Of a stretch of DNA of 30,834 nt, positions 1 through 7,763 are shown piece by piece. Where the stretch lies: contig CAYSCH010000072.1 of NCBI GenBank assembly GCA_964429355.1, positions 1 to 30,834 of the forward strand, in the 5' to 3' direction. The notes beneath the pieces were generated by a model. It saw nothing but the letters and a program-made list of their open reading frames with translations, was not told where the DNA came from and did not search any database. Both the position numbers and the translations under genes were made by a program. This stretch comes from JAAYAY01 sp964429355. GTDB taxonomy: Bacteria > Planctomycetota > Planctomycetia > Pirellulales > Thermoguttaceae. How positions within the stretch are numbered: the stretch's first letter is position 1; every line of letters begins with the position of its first letter.

Positions 1-567
1 CCCAATTTGGGCTAATTATCCATCGGATTGGGAAAGAATAGCGGGATCTGGCCGCGCAAAACCCGAGGCCTAAGGGGAGGCTTGTGTGAGAAGGTGTGCT
101 GGTGGAACTGGTCGTGAGATCCCTGGTAGCTTGGCGGAAATACCACGCGGTTTGCGCATAAAGCAGAGTGCATGGCTCAAGATGGTGTTGTGGATGATTC
201 GAAATCCAATGATATCGATTATCCGGCCGAGATTTTTGGGTAAATAGGAACTTTAGGAAGTGAGTGAAGTCTACGATTGCTGGAACTACTGGAAGAAATC
301 GGCGATCGAACACACGTGTTAAGTCTAAGCTACCTTTCAGCATAGGCGTTTGGGACAACAAACAGGTCGTGAGACGTCGCAAACAATTCTCTTCCAGGGA
401 GCGTCAAAGATGGAAGGCGCTCGCCCGCCGAGAGGAGTTTGTGCGGCTCGAGGAACACCGTTGATTCAACCCGTGCTTGCTCGAGCCGAGCGGCCGGGCC
501 GAAGCGATCCTGCATTTGACCTGGTCGCATACAGGAACTGGCAAGCAGCCCCGCGAGATTGTCTCTC
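1..567. other. Noncoding stretch upstream of the GAF/HlyD operon
   Basis: I see no convincing gene in these 567 bases. The short frames that cross them are rich in arginine and serine, have no ribosome-binding site and match no family I know. The stretch must hold the promoter of the operon starting at 568, but no clear -35/-10 pair stands out. The first 11 bases form a small hairpin (CCCAA/TTGGG) of doubtful meaning. A gene lying further left could end outside the window. Confidence 0.5.
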
Positions 568-2640
568 ATGAGCGAACAAACTCTTGATCCGCAACTGATC
601 GAACAGACCAAACAGCAGATTCGCTCATTGGTCAATGAGATCGCCCAATTGTCGAAGTCGAGTGCCACCCCCGAGGAATTTTACGGGGAGTTCCTTCCGC
701 GGGTGGTTTCGGCGTTAGCTGCCATTGGCGGAGCCATCTGGACTCTCGAAGATCAGGGGCGTCTGGCGCTCCAGTACCAGATCAACCTCCAGCAGACGAA
801 ACTGCGAGAGAACGAGGAGGCCCAGCAGCAGCATGGTCGTCTCCTTCACAAGGCGATCGCGTCGGGGGAGACGATTCTGGTGCCGCCCCACTCCGGCTCC
901 GGCGAGAGCAACGAGGCGGCGAATCCGACCGATTTTCTTCTTGTCCTCGGGCCGCTCAAGACAGAGCTGGAGACGATCGGGATTGTCGAAGTGTTTCAGC
1001 GACCGGATTCCGGTCCGAATACACAGAAGGGCTACCTGCGGTTTCTCAAACAGATGACCGAACTGGCGGGCGATTTCTTCAAGAGTCGCCAACTTCGCCA
1101 TTTCGGCGATCGGCAGGTTCTTTGGAGCCAGCTCGAAGAATTCACACGCGTGATCCACACGAGTCTCGACCCGCGACTGACGGCCTACATGATTGCCAAT
1201 GAAGGTCGCCGCCTGATCGAATGCGACCGCGTGAGCGTGGCCATTCGGAGGGGCAACAAGTGCCGGATCGAGGCCGTCAGCGGGCAGGATCTGTTCGACA
1301 AGCGATCCAACACTGTTCGCCTCCTGGGCGAACTGGCCACGGCGGTGGTTGCCAGCGAGGAACCCATGTGGTACTCGGGCGATACGAGCAACATGGCACC
1401 CCAGGTGGAAGACGCGGTCCAGGAGTATGTCGACGATTCGCACTCCAAGACCGTGGCGGTACTGCCTCTGTTTCCGCCGGGCAACGACGAAGAAGAAGAT
1501 GATCCAGACAAACGCGACGACTCGCCGGCTCCGATTGGGGCCCTGATCGTCGAGCAGATCGAAGACGCCCGGATCCCGCAGCGGATGATCCAGCGGGTCG
1601 ACGTTGTGGCCAAGCACAGCGCCACGGCCTTGACGAATTCGCTCGAGCACAACAGCCTGTTCCTGATGCCGGTCTGGCGTGCGATCGGCAAGCAGAAGTG
1701 GATTCTGCGGGCGAGGACTCTGCCCAAGACGATTGCCATCGCCGTCACGGTGCTGGTTGTCCTGATCGCCCTTTGCGTGGTTCCCTATCCGTTCAAGGCT
1801 CAATGCCCTGGAAACCTGGAACCGATCGAGCGAGGCAAGGTATTTGCCGGGGTCGACGGCAACGTGATCGATATCAGCGTGCAGCACGGGTCGAAGGTGG
1901 TGGCCCCGAGGCCGGAAGAAGGGATCGAGGGTACGCTGCTGGCCACGCTGGAGAGCGTGAATCTGGAAATCGAGATCGAGAAGAATCGCGGCCAACTGGC
2001 GGAAACGATCGAACAACTCTACGTGGTCGATGCTGCGCTTGCCAATCGGATGCTGGACGGGAATGAAAGGAAGAAACGCGAGGGTGAACGAGAGCAGTTG
2101 CAGGCCCGCCGCAAGTATCTCGAACTGCAGGAAGAGCTGTATCGGAAACAGGAGCAGGATCTGAGAGTTCGCAGCCCCATCGACGGGGAAGTGATCACCT
2201 GGCAATTGGAGGAACGCCTGAACAATCGTCCGGTGCAGCGAGGGAACCTGCTGATGGAGGTGGTGAATACCCAGGGTGCCTGGCAACTGGAACTGCGGAT
2301 GCCGGAGAAGCGGATGGGGCATATCGACCGCTATCTCCGCTCGCTGCAGGAGAAGGATCCCAGCGCGAGCCTGCCTGTGGAGTTCATTCTGGCGACGCAT
2401 CCGAACGTGACGTTCCACGGCCGGGTGACCGAGATCAACGAACGGGCCGAAGTGCGCGACGAGGAAGGTGTGACCGTACTGATCAAGGTGGACTTCGACG
2501 ACAAGGAGAAACTGCCGGAGCATCTGCGGCCGGGGGCCGAGGTGAGCGCCAAGATCATGTGTGGCTACATGCCCGTCGGCTACGTGCTCCTGTGCGATGC
2601 CATTGCCTATTTCCAGAGAAACATTGCGTTCCGTTTCTGA
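568..2640 (+). CDS. GAF-domain membrane protein with C-terminal HlyD-type adaptor
   Basis: A 690-residue protein, started at ATG 568 rather than the TTG nine bases upstream; the ribosome-binding site is weak. Residues about 30-165 and 180-360 look like two GAF-type sensory domains, the second followed by an acidic loop rich in D and E. A single hydrophobic helix lies at about 388-408. After it comes a biotinyl-lipoyl/HlyD arrangement: a first half near 415-450, a coiled coil near 460-535, the second half starting with the RSPIDGEV motif, then a beta-barrel part. The GAF half should therefore be cytoplasmic and the HlyD half periplasmic. HlyD proteins bridge inner-membrane transporters to an outer-membrane channel; coupling one to GAF domains suggests ligand- or redox-controlled transport, which is inference. 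It opens an operon with the adaptor at 2688 and the M50 protein at 3663, both of which carry HlyD parts too. Confidence 0.85.
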   Translation: MSEQTLDPQLIEQTKQQIRSLVNEIAQLSKSSATPEEFYGEFLPRVVSALAAIGGAIWTLEDQGRLALQYQINLQQTKLRENEEAQQQHGRLLHKAIASGETILVPPHSGSGESNEAANPTDFLLVLGPLKTELETIGIVEVFQRPDSGPNTQKGYLRFLKQMTELAGDFFKSRQLRHFGDRQVLWSQLEEFTRVIHTSLDPRLTAYMIANEGRRLIECDRVSVAIRRGNKCRIEAVSGQDLFDKRSNTVRLLGELATAVVASEEPMWYSGDTSNMAPQVEDAVQEYVDDSHSKTVAVLPLFPPGNDEEEDDPDKRDDSPAPIGALIVEQIEDARIPQRMIQRVDVVAKHSATALTNSLEHNSLFLMPVWRAIGKQKWILRARTLPKTIAIAVTVLVVLIALCVVPYPFKAQCPGNLEPIERGKVFAGVDGNVIDISVQHGSKVVAPRPEEGIEGTLLATLESVNLEIEIEKNRGQLAETIEQLYVVDAALANRMLDGNERKKREGEREQLQARRKYLELQEELYRKQEQDLRVRSPIDGEVITWQLEERLNNRPVQRGNLLMEVVNTQGAWQLELRMPEKRMGHIDRYLRSLQEKDPSASLPVEFILATHPNVTFHGRVTEINERAEVRDEEGVTVLIKVDFDDKEKLPEHLRPGAEVSAKIMCGYMPVGYVLLCDAIAYFQRNIAFRF

Positions 2641-2687
2641 GTCGCCAGGATGTGCGATTTGGATGTCCAAGGAGAGAGAGGATTGTG

Positions 2688-3605
2688 ATGCAAATTTCAG
2701 CCATGATGTTGACAGCCACGCTGACCATGTTTGGAACGCAGAACATGAGTGCGGCGGCGGATGGTACGTCCATTGTCCTGCCTGGGTGCCTGGTGGTGGC
2801 CATCCACGATTCGGATGTTCCCGCGGACCTTCCGGCCCAGCAGGGCGGGGTGCTGCGAACCATCAACGTGAAAGTGGGCGATCAGGTGAAGAAGGGCGAC
2901 GTCCTGGCGACCGTGGATGACGAACAGGAGAAGCTCTCCCTGGAGGTATCCAAACAGCGGCTGGTGATGGCCCAGAAAGAGGCGGAAAACGATGTGAACG
3001 TGAGGTACGCCACGAAGGCGGCCGAAGTCTACAAGTACCGCTACAAGATGGTCGAAGAAGCCGTCAGGAACGTTGCCGATGCCTATTCCAAGGCGGATAT
3101 CATGACCCAACTGCTCCAGGCCGAACAGTACGTCTTGCAGACCGAGCAGGCGGTCCACGAACAGTATCTGGCACAACTGTCCGTCCGCGTCCGCGACGCG
3201 GAGTACAAGCTGGCGGAGCACGAACTTGCCCGCCGGCAGATCAAGGCTCCGGTCGACGGGGTGATCGAAGAAGTCAAGCAACTCGAGGGGGATTGGGTCC
3301 GGGCCGGCGACCCGATCGTGCGTCTGATGCAGATGGACCGGCTCAAGATCAACGGCCGTTTCACCTACGGCGAGCACGCGCCGGCCGACTTTCGCGGCAA
3401 GCCCGTCGTCGTCACGGTCAACCTGGCCCGCGGCCAGGTCGGCCGGTTCGAAGGACGAGTCGATTCGACCAGTTCCGAGTACGGCCGCGGCGAGATCCAG
3501 ATCATCGTCGAGGTGGTCAATCAGAAAGATCCCCAATCGGGCGACTGGCTGCTGCTGCCGGGCATGACGGGCGACATGCATATTCAGGGAGTCGGCGGTC
3601 GTTAG
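2688..3605 (+). CDS. Small periplasmic HlyD-family adaptor
   Basis: A 305-residue protein. ATG 2688 is chosen because AAGGAGAGAG lies just upstream and because the following residues form a short hydrophobic signal-like segment ending near SAAADG (about residues 1-25). An open frame extends 43 codons further upstream but overlaps the previous gene and is not protein-like. The mature part has a first lipoyl half (about 35-75), a long coiled-coil hairpin (about 80-185) and a second half containing APVDGVIEE, followed by a beta-barrel. This is the layout of membrane-fusion proteins of RND, ABC and type I systems, though short for the family. It lies 47 bases after the GAF/HlyD gene and 57 before the M50 gene, so it is probably a soluble or loosely anchored periplasmic partner of both. 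No lipobox cysteine is seen near the start. Confidence 0.85.
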   Translation: MQISAMMLTATLTMFGTQNMSAAADGTSIVLPGCLVVAIHDSDVPADLPAQQGGVLRTINVKVGDQVKKGDVLATVDDEQEKLSLEVSKQRLVMAQKEAENDVNVRYATKAAEVYKYRYKMVEEAVRNVADAYSKADIMTQLLQAEQYVLQTEQAVHEQYLAQLSVRVRDAEYKLAEHELARRQIKAPVDGVIEEVKQLEGDWVRAGDPIVRLMQMDRLKINGRFTYGEHAPADFRGKPVVVTVNLARGQVGRFEGRVDSTSSEYGRGEIQIIVEVVNQKDPQSGDWLLLPGMTGDMHIQGVGGR

Positions 3606-3662
3606 CGGGCAGTCCATCGCGAGTTTGGTGATCGGCATACGTATCTGTTTCTGTTGGTTCCC

Positions 3663-6137
3663 ATGGCAACATTAGCTGACAGTCTCGTATCCAGTTCTGC
3701 CCGCAAACTATCGGTCCGCGTGCGGGCCGATCTTTCAGCGAAGCAGCAGCGCTACCATGGCCGCAGCTATTGGGTCGTCAAGGACCCGGTCGGGCTCAAC
3801 TACTTTCGTTTCCAGGACGAAGAGTACGCGATCCTGAACATGATCGACGGCACTCGGAGTCTCGACGAAGTCAAGGACGAGTTTGAGGCCCGATTTCCTC
3901 CGCAGAAGATCACGCTCGAAGAACTCCAGCAGTTTCTCGGGCAGCTCCATCGCAGTGGCCTGATTGTGGCCAACGTACCCGGCCAGGGCCGGGAACTGAA
4001 AAAACGTCGCGACGAGAAGCGGCGCAAGGAACTTCTCGGCTCCTTCGCCAATATCCTTTGTATCCGCTTCAAGGGAATCGACCCGGAGTGGCTTCTGACC
4101 TGGCTGTATCCGAAAGTTCGCTGGTTCTTCTCGCCGGCGATGTTCACGTGCAGCATGATCTTGGCGATCACGGCGCTCGCGCTGGTGCTGGTTGAGTTCG
4201 ACGTGTTTCGCTCGAAGCTCCCCACGTTCCAGAATTTCTTCAGCGCCACCAATGCGATCTTTCTGGCCGTTACTCTGGCACTGACGAAAATCCTGCACGA
4301 ATTCGGCCACGGGCTCTCCTGCAAGCACTTCGGCGGGGAGTGCCATGAGATGGGCGTCATGATTCTCGTTCTCACGCCCTGCCTCTACTGCAACGTGTCC
4401 GACTCGTGGATGCTGCCGAGCAAGTGGCAGCGCGCGGCGATCGGTGCGGCCGGCATCTATGTGGAGATCGTCCTGGCATCGATCTGCACCTTCATCTGGT
4501 GGTTCACCGACGAAGGGTTGCTGCACTACTTGTGCCTGAATGTGATGTTCATCTCGTCGGTCAGCACGATCCTGTTCAACGCCAATCCGCTGCTGCGATA
4601 CGACGGCTATTACATCGTTGCCGACCTCGTCGAAATCCCGAACCTTCGTCAGAAGGCGACCTCGATCCTGAACCGGAAAATGGGCCAGTGGTTCCTCGGC
4701 CTGGAGCCGCCGGACGACCCGTTCCTCCCCGAGCGGAATCAGATGTTCTTCGCCCTCTACACGGTGGCCGCCGTGATCTACCGCTGGTTCATCATGGCAT
4801 CCATCCTGTACTTCCTCTACAAGGTCTTCGAGCCGTATGGCCTGAAGGTCGTGGGCCAGGGGATCGCCGCCATGGCCCTCTGGGGACTGCTGTTTCAGCC
4901 GATCTACAACCTGGTCAAGTTCTTCTATGTACCCGGGAGGTTTCACAAGGTGAAGAAACCCCGCATGTACGCCGCCATCGGCGGTCTTGTGCTCGTCATC
5001 GCCGTTGTCCTCTTCTGCCCGTTTCCCTACTCCGTCATGTGCTCCTTCATCGTGGAGCCGCGTCACTCGGAGAAGATGCCCGTCCATGTCCGCGGGCGTC
5101 TGGCCGAGATTCACGTCGAGCCGGGACAACGGGTCGAACGCGACGCGCTGCTGGTCAGGATCGAGAGCCCCGATCTCGAACACGAGATCTACGGCCTCGA
5201 GGAGGAGGTGTCGCGATACAAGATTCAATTGCAGGTGCTTGCCGGGCTCGGATTCGACAACGACGAAGCCGAGGATCAGATTCCCCAGCTCAAGAAACTG
5301 CTCGAGTCGTCGGAGAAGAAACTCGAGCAGAAGCGAATGGATGAGCAGCGATTGGAACTCCGGGCGCCGGTTACGGGTTTTGTCATCCCGCCGGCGTGGA
5401 TTCCCCAGAAAGACGACCCCGACGGCCGATTGCCCGCCTGGTCGGGAACGCCGCTGGATCGATCCAATCTGGGTGCCACGCTCGAGCCCGGTGTGCCCGT
5501 CTGCGAAATCGGCTGGCCCGAGTCGATGAACGCCAACATCGTGATCGATCAGTCGGTGATCGACTTCGTGGCGGTCGGCAACCGCGTGGAGCTCAAGTTC
5601 GATGAAATGCCCCACGATACCTGCGAGGGGGTACTGATCGACATCGCCCCGGAAGAAATGGATATGGCGCCCCAGAACCTCTGGGCCAAGCACGGCGGTG
5701 ACCTGGCAACCAAGCCCGATCCGTCGGGGAACGAGAAACCCCTGTATCCGTCCTATCTGGCGCAGGTCCTGCTGGGTATCTACGGCCATGGACTCGATTA
5801 CCAGGTGATCCGCGGAAGGCTGGAGAATCCCGCCGGCAACACCTGGCTCGTCCACTACCTCCCGCCGGACGCCGACAAGGACCAGTATGGGGGAGTCTTC
5901 CAGCTCGACGCCTCGGCGATTCCCTGGACCTATGGAAAGGGTGATCACGTCGAGATCCGCGGGCATATCGGCGACGATTCCAAGACTTACGTGGTCGAGG
6001 AGATCCGCAAGGTGCACGAAATCAACTCGATGCTCCGTCCGGGCTTGCGGGGAGTCGCGAAAATCCACGCCGCACCGCAGACGCTCGCCCAACGGGCTGT
6101 GCGGATCATCAAGCAGACCTTCGCCTTCAAACTGTAA
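3663..6137 (+). CDS. PqqD-like / M50 metallopeptidase / HlyD fusion protein
   Basis: An 824-residue polytopic protein, started at ATG 3663 (the TTG at 3654 is less likely). Residues about 30-110 resemble a PqqD-type domain: YFRFQDEEYAIL, a DGTRSLDEV turn, then a helix ending LHRSGLI. PqqD domains bind RiPP precursor peptides. A membrane region of several helices (about 157-460) carries the M50 zinc site HEFGH at 212-216 and the second metal motif NPLLRYDGY at 308-316 with Asp314, so both active-site elements are present. After the last helix come a lipoyl/HlyD half (about 480-510), a coiled coil and a long beta-rich periplasmic part. Such fusions are annotated as M50 peptidases or HlyD-like secretion proteins. 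With two other HlyD proteins upstream, I infer a membrane complex that handles peptides or small proteins; substrate, ATPase and outer-membrane channel are not in view. Confidence 0.88.
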   Translation: MATLADSLVSSSARKLSVRVRADLSAKQQRYHGRSYWVVKDPVGLNYFRFQDEEYAILNMIDGTRSLDEVKDEFEARFPPQKITLEELQQFLGQLHRSGLIVANVPGQGRELKKRRDEKRRKELLGSFANILCIRFKGIDPEWLLTWLYPKVRWFFSPAMFTCSMILAITALALVLVEFDVFRSKLPTFQNFFSATNAIFLAVTLALTKILHEFGHGLSCKHFGGECHEMGVMILVLTPCLYCNVSDSWMLPSKWQRAAIGAAGIYVEIVLASICTFIWWFTDEGLLHYLCLNVMFISSVSTILFNANPLLRYDGYYIVADLVEIPNLRQKATSILNRKMGQWFLGLEPPDDPFLPERNQMFFALYTVAAVIYRWFIMASILYFLYKVFEPYGLKVVGQGIAAMALWGLLFQPIYNLVKFFYVPGRFHKVKKPRMYAAIGGLVLVIAVVLFCPFPYSVMCSFIVEPRHSEKMPVHVRGRLAEIHVEPGQRVERDALLVRIESPDLEHEIYGLEEEVSRYKIQLQVLAGLGFDNDEAEDQIPQLKKLLESSEKKLEQKRMDEQRLELRAPVTGFVIPPAWIPQKDDPDGRLPAWSGTPLDRSNLGATLEPGVPVCEIGWPESMNANIVIDQSVIDFVAVGNRVELKFDEMPHDTCEGVLIDIAPEEMDMAPQNLWAKHGGDLATKPDPSGNEKPLYPSYLAQVLLGIYGHGLDYQVIRGRLENPAGNTWLVHYLPPDADKDQYGGVFQLDASAIPWTYGKGDHVEIRGHIGDDSKTYVVEEIRKVHEINSMLRPGLRGVAKIHAAPQTLAQRAVRIIKQTFAFKL

Positions 6138-6273
6138 ACGGGATTCGTTTTCCAAGTGTCGCGCGGGGTACGTTTTCAGCGTCGCCTTGGGGGGCACACG
6201 TTTGCCACGCGTGATCCGCGCCGGAACCACGCCCCTCGTATGACACGACGCAATCCCGCAAATCCCGCAGTCC

Positions 6274-7539
6274 CTACAGGCTGTCGAACTCGGGCAACTG
6301 GCCGTTGGCGCCGAGGGGGAACGCTCGCAGATCGCTGAGGATTTCCAGATTGCTGCAGTTTCGAGCCTCTTCCCAGTAGGCCTCGGAACACTCAACCTCG
6401 CCCAGGTGCAGGGTATCAGCAATCCAGAGGACCCGGCTCCGGCGTCGATCGTCCGGCGAACCTGGAAGAGCTGCTTCAAGAATCTCGCGGTCCGTCTCGT
6501 AGTCGAGGGGAGCCATGGCGGCCGAGACATGCTCGGCCGTGATCGCATTCAGTCGCGTAGCGGCCAGATCCGTTTCTCGCAGGAGACCGCTCTTGCAGAA
6601 CTCGGCGATCCCCATCCCCACGGCGTTGCCGTGGGTCTCCGGTGTGAGGCCACGGATCGCGATCAGCCTCACCTTGGGAACTTCGCCTTCGACGGCCTTG
6701 TGGTCGTCGAATTTCCGGCCCACAACGTTCGTGTCGAGCCCCGTGCCGCTGATGTTTTTGCCGATGCGGTCAATGAGCAGCAGGTCAACCTGTGCGAAGG
6801 GCAGCCGGGCCATGCTCTGCTTTGCCATCCGCAGCAGTTCCACTTCGCGAGATTCGAACTGGCTGGGCAGGACCGCTTCGATACGCGCCGTTTCGTCGTG
6901 GGCGTTTTCGAGGATCGCCAATCCCGCCAGGATACCGCAGTTGGCGAGGACCTGGTCGACCACGCTGCGAATGATCTGGGCAAAGCTGTGGTTGACAATG
7001 GCCCGATGGTAGACCTCGGCGCCGTTCTTCTTCCCCAGGCCAATGAGCATCATCTTCATCAGGCCGCTTTCGATGGGGCCCGCGAATCGCGTATGGGGCT
7101 TCACGCGGTTGCAGATGAGAACGTGGTCGGCCTCGAAGGCGTGGCGGTCAAAATGGACCGGGAAACCTTCCCGGGTTTGGCCCACCACGACCGTTTCCAT
7201 GCTCGAACGGATCGGACAGCCCATGGACTGCTCCGTGATGCCGTAGGAAGCCAACACCTCCAGTTGGCCTTCGGCTGTTCCACCACCGTGACTGCCCATC
7301 GCGGGCACCAGGAATGGCTCCGTCCGCAGCTTCCGAAAATGCTGGACCGTGGCACGGAGGATCGTGGCGATATTCGCCACGCCGCGGCTCCCGGCGGTGA
7401 TGGCCACCGTCTGACCGGGCCTCACACGTTGGGCCAGTTGGAGACTCGCCAGTTGCCGGTCAACCTGCCCGGCAATGTCGTCGAGGCGCTCGGTCGAGAA
7501 AATCTGGCGGACACGGAAGATGCGGGGGAATTCTGACAC
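6274..7539 (-). CDS. LarA-like (DUF2088) nickel-pincer isomerase family protein
   Basis: A 421-residue protein started at GTG 7539, with AAGGAAG about six bases upstream. It belongs to the lactate racemase-like family, in which a nickel-pincer nucleotide is held by one lysine and histidines and hydride transfer racemises or epimerises 2-hydroxy acids. Matching residues are visible: His84 in GSHGGG, His149 in KPHTRF, Lys162 in GLMKMM and His178 in AEVYH. The 16-residue Lys-His spacing equals that of Lys184 and His200 in the characterised LarA. The substrate cannot be told from sequence, and many homologues do not act on lactate. The cofactor-making LarB, LarC and LarE genes are not in the window. 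The gene converges on the M50 gene (136 bases apart) and diverges from the AsmA-like gene. Confidence 0.82.
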   Translation of the reverse strand: MSEFPRIFRVRQIFSTERLDDIAGQVDRQLASLQLAQRVRPGQTVAITAGSRGVANIATILRATVQHFRKLRTEPFLVPAMGSHGGGTAEGQLEVLASYGITEQSMGCPIRSSMETVVVGQTREGFPVHFDRHAFEADHVLICNRVKPHTRFAGPIESGLMKMMLIGLGKKNGAEVYHRAIVNHSFAQIIRSVVDQVLANCGILAGLAILENAHDETARIEAVLPSQFESREVELLRMAKQSMARLPFAQVDLLLIDRIGKNISGTGLDTNVVGRKFDDHKAVEGEVPKVRLIAIRGLTPETHGNAVGMGIAEFCKSGLLRETDLAATRLNAITAEHVSAAMAPLDYETDREILEAALPGSPDDRRRSRVLWIADTLHLGEVECSEAYWEEARNCSNLEILSDLRAFPLGANGQLPEFDSL

Positions 7540-7584
7540 CGGAGCTTCCTTGGCTGAATAGGGAGAGACCCATTCATCTTACCC

Positions 7585-7603
7585 GCCCGCTTTCTCTGCG
7601 GGC
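7585..7603 (-). other. Hairpin upstream of the LarA-like gene
   Basis: A perfect 6-bp stem, GCCCGC/GCGGGC, with a 7-base loop, lies 45 bases upstream of the GTG start at 7539. It is not followed by a T run on either strand, so it is not a terminator. It may form in the leader of the minus-strand transcript or be chance in GC-rich DNA. Confidence 0.3.
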
Positions 7604-7628
7604 AGTGTCGATCGTAACTCTTTATGCG

Positions 7629-7640
7629 GTAATATATTAC
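7629..7640. promoter_or_regulatory. AT-rich perfect palindrome between divergent genes
   Basis: GTAATATATTAC is a perfect 12-bp palindrome in the 224-base space between the divergent LarA-like and AsmA-like genes. Its AT content contrasts with the GC-rich surroundings. It could be a regulator site, or contain -10 elements for one or both directions (TAATAT). No regulator gene lies next to it. Confidence 0.35.
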
Positions 7641-7763
7641 ATCGACGTATTGACTGGCCATTCATGCGGGCTCGTCGGCTCAAGCCGATCTGGAGCCGAT
7701 CGAGCCGAATCGTTACAATCCCCAGGCCTTTTTCTTGCCACCAGCCACCGAGGGAGGTGTGTC

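Noticed and set aside
715..2670. 651-codon open frame on the minus strand
   Set aside because: Antisense shadow of the GAF/HlyD gene; rich in His, Arg and Gln in patterns typical of reversed GC-rich codons, with no domain.
3735..6548. 937-codon open frame on the minus strand
   Set aside because: Antisense to the M50 fusion gene, which has clear motifs; the translation is full of His/Asp/Arg runs and has no recognisable fold.
6406..7536. 376-codon plus-strand frame
   Set aside because: Shadow of the LarA-like gene, whose catalytic residues and ribosome-binding site are on the other strand.
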